Shown in pieces: positions 24,548 to 33,208 of a stretch of 64,000 nt of DNA. This DNA comes from G020348185 sp964525045 (GTDB lineage Bacteria > Nitrospirota > Nitrospiria > Nitrospirales > UBA8639). The position numbers were made by a program, and so were the translations under genes. Under the pieces are notes generated by a model. The model was not told the DNA's origin. It worked only from the letters and a program-made list of their open reading frames with translations, and made no database searches. The stretch lies in assembly GCA_964525045.1 (NCBI GenBank), contig CAZGFD010000006.1, forward strand, positions 62,001 to 126,000. Direction: 5' to 3'. Every line of letters starts with the position of its first letter. Position 1 is the first letter of the stretch.

Positions 24548-25147
24548 GTGAGTCGCATGGGGAGAAATGAAATCCTGTCACGTTGTCCTTGGGTCGACCT
24601 GAGCAAACCGGACTATGTGGCGTACCATGATACGGAATGGGGAGTCCCCGTTCATGACGATCGGATCATTTTCGAGTTTCTCTTGCTCGAAGGCGCCCAG
24701 GCCGGATTAAACTGGTATACCGTTCTTCGGAAAAGAGAAAACTACCGTCGGGCGTTTGACGGTTTTAACCCACGGAGAATCTCTAAATATGGGGAAAAAG
24801 AAGTTAAAGTTTTACTTGATAATTCAGGAATCATCAGAAACAAACTGAAAATCCATGCGGCAATCACCAATGCCAAAAAATTCCTGGAGGTTCAAAAAGA
24901 ATTTGGAAGTTTTGACGCCTACATTTGGGGTTTTGTGAAAGGAAACCCGATGGTCCATAGGATAAAACGCCTCAAAGATTATCCGACCACCAGTCCTGAA
25001 TCTGATGCGTTGAGCAAAGATCTGCGGCAGCGAGGCTTTAAATTTATCGGCTCCACAATCTGCTACGCCCATATGCAGGCCACTGGCCTTATCAATGATC
25101 ATTCGGTAGATTGTTTCCGTCGAAAGGAAATTGTTGATAGGTATTGA
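24548..25147 (+). CDS. tag: DNA-3-methyladenine glycosylase I
   Basis: Removes 3-methyladenine from alkylated DNA in base-excision repair. The 199-residue protein matches the Tag family from RCPWVDLSKPDYVAYHDTEWGVP onward; the conserved Glu of DTEWG (residue 30) lies in the base-binding pocket. Zinc ligands should be Cys13, His27 and the C-terminal His and Cys of NDHSVDC. GTG at 24548 is favoured by AAAGGA eight bases upstream; ATG at 24557 is the alternative. Confidence 0.93.
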   Translation: MSRMGRNEILSRCPWVDLSKPDYVAYHDTEWGVPVHDDRIIFEFLLLEGAQAGLNWYTVLRKRENYRRAFDGFNPRRISKYGEKEVKVLLDNSGIIRNKLKIHAAITNAKKFLEVQKEFGSFDAYIWGFVKGNPMVHRIKRLKDYPTTSPESDALSKDLRQRGFKFIGSTICYAHMQATGLINDHSVDCFRRKEIVDRY

Positions 25148-25176
25148 GGGGCTAGTGAAGTTTAGGATTTATTCAT

Positions 25177-27081
25177 TCAAAAGTACGCCTGGATTTGAAG
25201 TAGAGCTTCGTTATCATCTACTCGATATTTATAATCGAAACGTAAGGCGAGATTTTGTTGGAGCGTATACCGTGTACCCAAAAACCCTCGAAAGGCTTCT
25301 GATGATTCTCCCAGGGGAAACCGGAGATAGGAACCGGTAGCCAGAATTTTCCACTGCGGTGTCAGGCTCGAGAGAAACCCGCCAGTTATTCCACCTCCAA
25401 ATCTGTAATTTTCGTCATAAGCGTGACTGTAATCAAATTCCAACTCGGGGATTGCAAAGAACACCTCGCTGCTTAACACATGCGATTCCCCGCTCAGCCC
25501 TGCTCCACCATTGAGGCGGAAATTTCGACAGTAGCGACAGTCATTAAACGTAATCGTGTCCAGTTCTCCTGACACTTTCCATGACGGAGCTTTAATAAGT
25601 GTATCAACGGGGGTGAGCGAAACAAGATTGGCAAAGGTTAATTTTTCAAGTCGCGCACGATCTGTCGTATTGTAATACCGAAGGGATACGCTCAAGAGCT
25701 CAATCTGGGTATTGGGGACATACCCGGGATCAGGGTCAAGAAGATCGTGGTAGGCCGCACGAAGATTGACCTCCTGAAAAATTTCATTCTGTCGCCATCC
25801 GACTCCGAAACCAGCCCGTGCCGGTTTATGGCCCAATTCCGGCTGACTTGTAAAGGGGTTGATGAAAAGAGGGGGCGGAAGAACATGCAGTTCACTTCTG
25901 GCAATGAGCAGGCGATGCAGTTGGGCTTTTCCCACAAGGGCTTCCTCTTCTCGTCCAATCACATGATATTGGAAATAGTCGATTGCCAGGTCTAATAGAA
26001 AGACTTGGCGTTCGGGTAACAGAGACATGAATCTTTGATCGTGAAACCCTGCCGGATCATGAATCAACAAGGCTAACAATTGTGTTTCGTTGGGTTTCAG
26101 GGCATCGACCTTTCGGCGGATGGTAGTCGTCCGGGAGTTCATAAATGTCACTCGCTTGACCAAACCCGATTGTTGAGAAATCAGACGGACCGTTTCTCCG
26201 GGAATCGTCCAAAGATAGTATTGATCGGTGAGTTGTAATTCGGGTTTGGCTATTTCCACCAAAGATAAGATTTGGTAGGAACAATTTTCTTTAAAGAAAA
26301 AGTAGTCAAAATGAATCTTTTGAAGTTCCCACTCATGCATCAATAATCTGAGTATTTCTTCTTCGGTGAAGTCGAGTTGATATTCCCAAATATCCCGGTT
26401 TTGGATGTCTCCATACTTTTTTACCAATTCATAAAAAGGTTTGATCGAAAAATATCCTTCAAACCCACCGGTCAATCCCAGGTACGCAAAGGTCAGAAAA
26501 AACTCCGTGGTCGGACGGGCCGCAAAATTAATGGTATAGGAAAGGAGTTTCGTCTCCTCAGTTTGATCAACCTGATCAATCCGCAAAAGGGTATGGGCGA
26601 ACATGGAAGGCGGGTTATTCAAAAAGGCCGAAGGAAAAATCAGGGAGACCCCCGCAGGATTCAATTCCTCCATCCACAACTCAAATTCTTTGCATGGTTG
26701 TTCGGGAAGACGACGCGGGTCAAAGCCCAAATGGGTGTTCAACCAGTGGTAGCGTGCTACAAACGCACATTGAGCAGGTTGCTTGATATCTCCGAATTTC
26801 TCTCGTGAGAAAAAGGCTTCTAGGGTGGCTACCAGCTCAGCCTGCGGATCGGTTTTCCCGTCCGGAGCAAGAAAAAAATCCGCATCGTCTGCTTGACTTG
26901 TGAATCCTTCAAGCACATTCGGCCGGTAATGGAGCAGGAGATGCCAGTATCGTTGATTGGCTAACTCAAGTTGGGTAGCCCGATGAAGTAACTCTTGAAG
27001 GTAGGGTGCGGTGGAGGGATTCTCGATATCCGCCTGTACTTGAGATACGACCTGAAATCCGGGACCGAGCCCCAATATCAC
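25177..27081 (-). CDS. DUF4105 (Lnb-type) protein with C-terminal barrel-like region
   Basis: The 634-residue protein has a DUF4105 domain at about 130-320. It shows the LIFPSAFLNNPPSMFAHTLLRID block, with a His in position for catalysis, and a Cys in ENCSYQIL near 265. DUF4105 proteins have been linked to lipoprotein N-acylation (Lnb), with Cys/His chemistry. The rest (about 400-634) alternates like outer-membrane strands. The only standard start in frame is GTG at 27081; the basic n-region of a signal peptide (RTAVHRLLFG) is encoded just upstream of it without a start codon. It lies next to a DUF3015 gene, a pairing seen elsewhere. The enzymatic role is inference. Confidence 0.75.
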   Translation of the reverse strand: MILGLGPGFQVVSQVQADIENPSTAPYLQELLHRATQLELANQRYWHLLLHYRPNVLEGFTSQADDADFFLAPDGKTDPQAELVATLEAFFSREKFGDIKQPAQCAFVARYHWLNTHLGFDPRRLPEQPCKEFELWMEELNPAGVSLIFPSAFLNNPPSMFAHTLLRIDQVDQTEETKLLSYTINFAARPTTEFFLTFAYLGLTGGFEGYFSIKPFYELVKKYGDIQNRDIWEYQLDFTEEEILRLLMHEWELQKIHFDYFFFKENCSYQILSLVEIAKPELQLTDQYYLWTIPGETVRLISQQSGLVKRVTFMNSRTTTIRRKVDALKPNETQLLALLIHDPAGFHDQRFMSLLPERQVFLLDLAIDYFQYHVIGREEEALVGKAQLHRLLIARSELHVLPPPLFINPFTSQPELGHKPARAGFGVGWRQNEIFQEVNLRAAYHDLLDPDPGYVPNTQIELLSVSLRYYNTTDRARLEKLTFANLVSLTPVDTLIKAPSWKVSGELDTITFNDCRYCRNFRLNGGAGLSGESHVLSSEVFFAIPELEFDYSHAYDENYRFGGGITGGFLSSLTPQWKILATGSYLRFPLGESSEAFRGFLGTRYTLQQNLALRFDYKYRVDDNEALLQIQAYF

Positions 27082-27140
27082 GCCAAAGAGAAGACGATGT
27101 ACAGCCGTACGGATTGGGTGTGAAGGGATTAAAGGAACCT

Positions 27141-27569
27141 TTAACCTGAAATGGGTTGACCGGCCACCCTGCGACCTTTCGCCTCCGATAATTTCACGGC
27201 GAGGGCGGAAAGCATCTCTTCTGAGGTGGTTTGGTCAGAGGGAAATAATTCCTGAAAGTTGGATTTGGTCAAATCAAAGAAGTCCCGGCGATCGTGTTGT
27301 GGAACTTCCATCAATGTGGCAAGACTGGTGAGATATTCACCTTTCCCTGCCGCCATATCTTCTTTTAATCGTGAAAGGTTGGCTTTCGCAAAGAACTGGA
27401 TTTTCCGTTGTTTCTGTAACATTCCAGGGTGATACCAATTAAAGGTGCTTGAGGTCGAATCGGTAATCGATTCAGTGGTGTTGGTAAAGGAACAGGAAGT
27501 GGTACTCAGTAGATTAAAGAGCGCAAAAAATAAGACCCCAATGAACGGTAACGCGATTAGCCTTCTCAT
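27141..27569 (-). CDS. DUF3015-like putative lipoprotein
   Basis: The 142-residue protein starts at the ATG at 27569, with GGAGG eleven bases upstream; an ATG at 27629 has no such site. The signal peptide ends in LLSTTSC, a plausible lipobox with Cys near 26. The second half (EYLTSLATLMEVPQHDRRDFFDLTKSNFQELFPS) matches DUF3015. It directly precedes the DUF4105 gene on the same strand with a 59-base gap, so the two probably act together in the envelope. Confidence 0.75.
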   Translation of the reverse strand: MRRLIALPFIGVLFFALFNLLSTTSCSFTNTTESITDSTSSTFNWYHPGMLQKQRKIQFFAKANLSRLKEDMAAGKGEYLTSLATLMEVPQHDRRDFFDLTKSNFQELFPSDQTTSEEMLSALAVKLSEAKGRRVAGQPISG

Positions 27570-27679
27570 GACCAATTTTACCTCCAAAAGAAATGTCTGC
27601 TTCTCATGGGACACAGGGAAATTCATCATTTAGCCTACCACAATTTGGAATATCTTTAAACCTCTTTACCAAACTCCAA

Positions 27680-28975
27680 TTAGTAGACATAGGAAAGCTG
27701 AAGGGCAATATTATCCGTATCATTAAAGGGGCTCAAGGGGTTCACTTCTGCTGCATCGATAATCTGGACATATCCCAAGACTTTCACGCGATCGAAGAAG
27801 CGTTCAGAATATTCAATCCGCCACAGGCGCGTGGAATTGGATAAATCGTGAATCAATCCGGCCAAAAGCACTCCCTGTCCCAGGTTATTACGAGTCCAGC
27901 GAATGCCAGCAAAGAGATCGTTCTCGAACGGTCGAAACGCAGGGGCTTGGAAATCCTGCGGAGAATCATTATAGAGGTATTCAAGGAGCAGACCTACATC
28001 ATGCTTCCGATACACCCGATAAAAGGTGTATTCACCTCCCGCGACAAACGCGGTATAACTATTCGGAACGAGATCTCGCAAGACAACGGTCCCATCAAAC
28101 AAAATCGACTCCGAAAAAAAAGATCCCGCATTATCGGTATTCATATATAAATATTCACCCTTCAAAAGCCAGTTCCCAAGATTCCAGGTCACATCCGCGC
28201 TGATTTGTTGCATTTCATAATACAGAGTTTGGGCAATATCAACTCCTGGGGCCGCATTAATCACGGGAAACCTAGCATAACCGTTAAAGTAGTACGCCCC
28301 AATGTCAGCGGTTCCGATTGTTCCCTGCCAACGAGCGGCAAGATTAGGACGCGTTTTTTCTGCGCCGTTCGTGAAGATAGGATTCCCTTGTAGGTTCAGT
28401 TGTCCCTGAAAGGGGTTGTACGGATTGACCGCGTTGGGGAGGTTGGCCACTCTAAAGTAAGGGAAATAGGTCACATCAAAAGTATTCTCTTTCCATATGC
28501 CTCTTACTCGAACTGCGGATTGGCCGATCTTGTTGCGCCTCGGATCAAAAAAGTCAACTCGATAATCTTTTTGATTAAAGATGTCGACGATATTCCAGGA
28601 CTCCACGGACCCCCAGAAATGGGTCTGAAACCCGGCTCTGACTTCTATGTATTCGCTGAGATATTCGCCGTACACATCTTGAAGTGAGATCAGGTTGTAT
28701 TCGGAATCGTTAAGACCTAACCGGAGTCGCGGGGCAATGACGGCAATCCAGGTATTATCATAATCCAGAGCCAAGTCTGGATAGACTTGAAGATAAGAGA
28801 TGACATTCTCTTGCTCGCCGCTGTCTGCGTTAGGAAAATACGCACCATGACCGGTACCGGTTGCCTTGAAGTCATAGTTCAGGGCATCCATGTCAAGGGC
28901 TAATCCTTCTCCCGACTGCCCCAAACAGATCATGAAAAAGATGAAGATGCGGATGATGCTAAGTTTCACGAGCAC
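27680..28975 (-). CDS. Outer-membrane beta-barrel protein (DUF1302-like porin)
   Basis: The 431-residue protein has a signal peptide ending near GEGLA|LD. The body alternates hydrophobic and aromatic residues, with a C-terminal strand ending in Tyr (NIALQLSYVY), typical of a barrel. Motifs such as WNIVDIFNQKDYRVDFFDPRR resemble DUF1302 proteins, which accompany DUF1329/LolA-like proteins and RND exporters. The start is a GTG at 28975 without a clear ribosome site; GTG at 28969 is an option. It follows the LolA-like gene on the same strand. Confidence 0.8.
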   Translation of the reverse strand: MLVKLSIIRIFIFFMICLGQSGEGLALDMDALNYDFKATGTGHGAYFPNADSGEQENVISYLQVYPDLALDYDNTWIAVIAPRLRLGLNDSEYNLISLQDVYGEYLSEYIEVRAGFQTHFWGSVESWNIVDIFNQKDYRVDFFDPRRNKIGQSAVRVRGIWKENTFDVTYFPYFRVANLPNAVNPYNPFQGQLNLQGNPIFTNGAEKTRPNLAARWQGTIGTADIGAYYFNGYARFPVINAAPGVDIAQTLYYEMQQISADVTWNLGNWLLKGEYLYMNTDNAGSFFSESILFDGTVVLRDLVPNSYTAFVAGGEYTFYRVYRKHDVGLLLEYLYNDSPQDFQAPAFRPFENDLFAGIRWTRNNLGQGVLLAGLIHDLSNSTRLWRIEYSERFFDRVKVLGYVQIIDAAEVNPLSPFNDTDNIALQLSYVY

Positions 28976-29074
28976 GAGTGTCGTTTGATACTAAAGATTC
29001 TTCATTTGCAAGAGCGTTTTAGTACCGCTTCAACTTTTCCGCTAAATTAATAAGGAACATAGAGATGGGCCTCG

Positions 29075-29905
29075 TCACCGTTGGCGTTCCAGAGAACGCT
29101 TTCTAAACAAGGACTCCTTAAGCCCTTGCTGAAATTTCCACTCGAGGAACTCTAAAATGGTTTTCTTCTTGGTCTGAAGGTTATCCATGCTCACTTTACT
29201 GGGCCTCCAATACTTTTCAAGGTAAAGTCTAAGACCAGTCACATGCTGAACCTTTAAAGCCGCTCCCTTGCGATCAAAAAATTCCTGTTTGACCGTCTGG
29301 AAATTAGATTGCTTGACCCAGGTAATGATCTTCGAATAGCCGGAACTCAAAGCTTTGGGATACCGTTCGGTTACCCACACCGGCTCTCCTTCGTGAGTAT
29401 CTTCCCGAAGATATTTAAAGGTGTATTTTTCAGGTTTGTGGGAAGAAATGTCCTCGTAACTAAATTCCGAGCCCACGAAACTTCCACTTTTATTCTCTGA
29501 AGCGATGCGTTTCACACGCTTCAAAGCGGGAAGGTAGAGCCACTGGTCATCTCCTTTTTCGATATGCTCGAACGTGAGAAGGCCGGTGCCCTTAATATCC
29601 CGTGGGAAATGAAAGGTGATCAAGGTCTTATCAGCATCATCCCTAACCTCCAGAAAGCGCATGAGCATTTCACGACGGCTCTCCTGACCAGCCGCATTGT
29701 AGAGCTTCATGTACATATCGGCTTGAGCATCACGATATCCCACGTTCATATCGTCCTGGGTTTCGAAAATGTGTTGACCCTGCTCCTCAAGTGTATCGCC
29801 CGGGGGAGGAGCGGCTTGGACCATGAAAGAAAACAAAAGGAGCAGGGCTGTCAAAGTCATGAAAGACGTACAAAGACAAACACGGATGTCTATGTTTTTC
29901 TTCAT
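29075..29905 (-). CDS. LolA-like outer-membrane lipoprotein-sorting protein
   Basis: Periplasmic carrier with the LolA/VioE-like half-barrel fold, 276 residues with a signal peptide (about 1-31, ending VQA|AP). The conserved DVRDxxDKTLITFHFPRDIKGTGLL, DDQWLYLPALKRVKRI and GSEFSYEDI stretches identify the outer-membrane sorting subgroup that usually sits beside RND/MMPL exporters and DUF1302-like barrels. AGGAAGG precedes the ATG. It probably ferries a lipid or lipoprotein between the exporter at 33209-35509 and the barrel encoded next; that link is inferred. Confidence 0.85.
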   Translation of the reverse strand: MKKNIDIRVCLCTSFMTLTALLLLFSFMVQAAPPPGDTLEEQGQHIFETQDDMNVGYRDAQADMYMKLYNAAGQESRREMLMRFLEVRDDADKTLITFHFPRDIKGTGLLTFEHIEKGDDQWLYLPALKRVKRIASENKSGSFVGSEFSYEDISSHKPEKYTFKYLREDTHEGEPVWVTERYPKALSSGYSKIITWVKQSNFQTVKQEFFDRKGAALKVQHVTGLRLYLEKYWRPSKVSMDNLQTKKKTILEFLEWKFQQGLKESLFRKRSLERQR

Positions 29906-30052
29906 TAAGACCTTCCTTTGCCGATTGCCGGTTGGAACAATACGATGATCATATTCACAACTGGAGAAATATTCATAAAATCACGCGCAAAGGGAACGCT
30001 TTCACCACCCTTAGTTTAACAGATTAAAGAATAAGGGCACGTTTCAAAGATT

Positions 30053-30287
30053 GAGGGCCGGAGGGCCTTCCCTGGTGACTTCGATGATGTTCCGGGGTTC
30101 GGCCCGGACTGGCTGTGTGCCATCCATTTGGGCGACAAGGGCGGCCAATCGCCACCCATACCGGATGGGGAAAGGCAATCTCTTTCAACGGCATGCTGAG
30201 TTTGCTAAGAGAATTGGAAAGGGACGCCACATTTACTGTTCCAAAGAGTTTTTCACCGACGGGGAGATTGAGCCTATTGTGCCTCAA
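30053..30287 (-). pseudogene. Possible decayed gene fragment
   Basis: In the gap 29906-30288 the minus strand shows protein-like text in two frames. One frame from 30287 reads VGEKLFGTVNVASLSNSLSK and onward to about FPHPVWVAIG. A shifted frame ends at a TGA at 30053 with RLAALVAQMDGTQPVRAEP and a Pro/Leu tail. Joining them by a frameshift near 30150 would give one continuous C-terminal piece. I do not recognise it. It may be the relic of an inserted gene; base composition is G/C-rich. Confidence 0.35.
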
Positions 30288-30288
30288 C

Positions 30289-32280
30289 CTAGAACTGATA
30301 CAGAGCGGCGGCCAACATCAGGCCTGAACCGGCCTCGAGAATAATACCGAGGTCTCCTTCCCGAACCATCCCCTTTTCAAGGGCATGCTTGAGACCAAAG
30401 ACGGTGGAGCAGGTGTAGTAATTCTGACCGTCATTCAAATTCACCACTTTCGATTCCGGTAGGTTTAGCTGGACCGTGAACCTACGGACAAATTCTCCTG
30501 AAACCTGAGGAGGAATAATGATCTGGATATCATCCATGGCCAAGTTTTCCTGGGCCAACAGTTCTCCGATCACATAGCCGACCTGCTCAAGAATAAGGAA
30601 CTCCCAATCCGGTTTTCGGAAGATTTTCAGGAAGGGTTTTCCATTTTCCCAATTTACTTCGGTACGGAACACCTCCTGATATTCAGGATAATACTTGAAC
30701 AGAAAGCGCAGAAAACCGGCTCGACCTGATTCTTCGAGAAGGGCGGCAACCCCACATTCCTTCAGATCCAAGATAAAATGAGGTGCATGGATTTTGTTAT
30801 TTTCAATCTCAGAACTCACACAGAGGGCTTTCTTTGTTTTCCCAGAGGCGACCATCGCCTGAGCAGTCTGACACGCATGTACGAAACCGCATGCCCCGTT
30901 CCCTAGATCATAAGCCAAGGTGGTTGGGCTGCCCCAGCCATCATGTGTGGCATTTAGTTGAGCTTGGCCAGCGATAACTGTAGCCATGGCGGGCTCCCCT
31001 ATGAAATCATTCCGGTATACACCGCTATTTATCAGTAAACCCACTTCCTCCGGGATGCCCCCATCCTCCTCCAGACATGCTCTGATCGCTTCGGTCGCCA
31101 GCCCCACGGAGTCTGCCTTGGATTCTCCCGCATGTAAGGCTATTCCCAATGCCCGGAATGCTATTCGTTTCTTAGTTTGAAGGGAGCCATTTGATGTCAC
31201 AATGTTCTCAACCTTCACCCGTCTTTCACGGTTTCGAATTCGATCCGGAAGTTCATCAAAAGTATATTCAGCCAGCCCAAGCGTGATACCGGAGGCTGCA
31301 ATACCAAATAACGCCGTGTCTTTCGCATTGATGGTAGAATCTATAATCTTGTCCCACAACGCTACAAAGTGGGCCGTACTTGCCGTATTACCCCGCTGTT
31401 GCAGATTATCTATGGTATTGCATGATTTGAACGAAGACATTCCGAGCGCCTTATTGATTTTTCTGATGGCTCCTCGTATCGCGATACGGGCCGTTTGGTG
31501 GGGCACGAAGTGATCAATTGGATTCCTCCAGGAACGGGACTTGAGCTTATTAACTAAATAGTTAATCCCCACTTGGGCCGCGACCTGATGTAGTTTGACC
31601 GATTGAGTATTCATAATACAGCCACCATGGGTTTCAGTGCTCGGCTTAGAAACGCACAGATCACTGTATCGGCCAAGGGTGAAAATCTCCATATCTTTAA
31701 AACCCACTTCCGGATTCAGAGATTCCTCTAAGATAATGGCGGCACCGGCGTCACCAAGTGTCAGGCAGGCCAATCGCTCGTCATTTATACCGCTGGAAAG
31801 TTCCTTTTGTGCAGTCTCTGTCAGGTGGGTGATATACTCGCCGCTGACAACCATCGCCCGCCTAACCAGGCCGCTTTTGATGAAGGCGTCGACTAAATGA
31901 ATGGCTGTAAACATGCCGGCGCAAGCGTTGCTAATATCAAAACACCAAGCCTTCTCGAAATCAAAATCCCGTTTCAACTGAATGGCGGTCGATGGCTCAT
32001 AGGTGAAACTCCCCACTTTGTCAAAACGGGAAATATTACAACAGATAAGCAGTTCGATATCCTTCGGATGATACTTAGAAAGCTCGAGGCACCGGGAAAT
32101 TGCCTGGCGAGCCAGATCAACGGAAAATTCATTCTCTCCCGCCATGTGACGACTCTGTATTCCGGTCATCCGTTCCAAGGGAAGCCGAATCTTGGATTTG
32201 CATGCATTGAGCACTTCTTTGGTGATCACCGTACGCTCGGGGAGGTAAACACCCAGACTTTCAATGACGATATTTGGCAT
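30289..32280 (-). CDS. Fused tandem 3-oxoacyl-ACP synthase III-like protein
   Basis: Two KAS-III folds in one 663-residue chain. The first (1-345) has the full triad C120 (NACAGMF), H261 (VPHQTA) and N298 (RGNTAS). The second (370-663) keeps C464 (NGACGF) and N620 but has Pro591 where the His belongs, giving PPQ instead of PHQ. So the second half may bind or transfer acyl groups without decarboxylative condensation. Start 32280 is chosen because MPNIVIESLGVYLPE opens like other KAS-III; the upstream extension to 32352 is unlike the family. KAS-III-like enzymes can also be acyltransferases. It neighbours the exporter, the UbiB-aminotransferase and the PPTase. Confidence 0.82.
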   Translation of the reverse strand: MPNIVIESLGVYLPERTVITKEVLNACKSKIRLPLERMTGIQSRHMAGENEFSVDLARQAISRCLELSKYHPKDIELLICCNISRFDKVGSFTYEPSTAIQLKRDFDFEKAWCFDISNACAGMFTAIHLVDAFIKSGLVRRAMVVSGEYITHLTETAQKELSSGINDERLACLTLGDAGAAIILEESLNPEVGFKDMEIFTLGRYSDLCVSKPSTETHGGCIMNTQSVKLHQVAAQVGINYLVNKLKSRSWRNPIDHFVPHQTARIAIRGAIRKINKALGMSSFKSCNTIDNLQQRGNTASTAHFVALWDKIIDSTINAKDTALFGIAASGITLGLAEYTFDELPDRIRNRERRVKVENIVTSNGSLQTKKRIAFRALGIALHAGESKADSVGLATEAIRACLEEDGGIPEEVGLLINSGVYRNDFIGEPAMATVIAGQAQLNATHDGWGSPTTLAYDLGNGACGFVHACQTAQAMVASGKTKKALCVSSEIENNKIHAPHFILDLKECGVAALLEESGRAGFLRFLFKYYPEYQEVFRTEVNWENGKPFLKIFRKPDWEFLILEQVGYVIGELLAQENLAMDDIQIIIPPQVSGEFVRRFTVQLNLPESKVVNLNDGQNYYTCSTVFGLKHALEKGMVREGDLGIILEAGSGLMLAAALYQF

Positions 32281-33208
32281 GATCCAACTCTTTTTCGCCG
32301 CAGATCTTTCACCGGCCGAAAAACCGGCATTTCCAAGAAAACAGCCGATCACCGACCTGGATTCCGCTGCTCTCCCTTAGTTAGAGGGGGGACCGATCAC
32401 TGAGATAGCGAGGGATTCTCTGAAGAGACCGGATCCACTGAGTGTTCTTGTTTATTTCTCTCTCTTGCCTGGTTCCTTCAAACAAACGCATTATAGGGGT
32501 GAAAGGAAGAAAAGGAAAGGCTTTTTCTTTGCCGTCCCTCTCACGGCACTATGGATGGAACTATTCTAAGAGGGGTGGTGTTCCCTATTTCGATTTCGGT
32601 GGTGCCGGGCATTGTCCACCGCCCTTTTTTATGTCGTCTCCAATGAGGGTGTCGACCCTTTCATTCGGACACAAGGAATAGTATGTATCATTAAAAAGAC
32701 CTACTACATCAAGGCACCGTCAAAGCTTTGACCCGGAAAATGCTCGCTCCCCCCACTATTTTTAATGCATTCAATTCCAATCCTCACTTTGCCTTACCCA
32801 TGGGCATCCCCCCCTCGTTCCGAATGTGGCAGGTAAAACCAAGAGTGAATGCCGGTTACCTGATCGGCCTACTCTTCGACCGATCATAGGGGTGGGGATC
32901 GCCTTGGTTAAATGAGTTCTGGGGATGTTTCGCTGGCCTTCGATCTCCCCCCTTGGCGCCATGACCCCGGCGGGTCACCCCCGCGCCCCTGGCCTGCGGT
33001 TTTACCCGCTAACAGGCCATAGAGGGTAACTCAGTATCCTACGATCACGGAGAGGGGCTTTGTCTGAATGACGTAAGTGCGCCTTACTGGGAAAATGTGT
33101 TAGAAGTATTTTTACCTTGAGAAATCTACCATGGTCTCGGATCAGAGTTGGTTCTTTCTCTTCCACCTGCCGGGAAATTTCATTGACGAAAAAAGGACTG
33201 GGAACCGG
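32281..33208. other. Long divergent spacer without a supported gene
   Basis: The gap between the KAS-III gene (minus) and the exporter (plus) exceeds 900 bases. Open frames at 32442-32681 (+) and 32771-32962 (-) read as low-quality peptides (runs of Arg, Gly, Ser) with no ribosome site. One terminator-like hairpin is present at 32597-32630. A stretch from about 32930 to 33010 is unusually G/C-rich. It may hold regulatory sites or a small RNA. Confidence 0.45.
32597..32630 (+). terminator. Orphan terminator-like hairpin
   Basis: CGGTGG (32597-32602) and CCACCG (32616-32621) pair around a 13-base loop, followed by CCC and six T. It has the form of a rho-independent terminator on the plus strand, yet no plus-strand gene precedes it. 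It could end a small RNA transcript. Confidence 0.45.

Noticed and set aside
30289..32280. OleA-type head-to-head condensing enzyme for olefins
   Set aside because: No OleB, OleC or OleD homologue is nearby, and the two fused domains with one defective site do not match OleA.
32442..32681. 79-codon open frame before the exporter
   Set aside because: No ribosome site, low-complexity text, and a terminator-like hairpin lies inside it.
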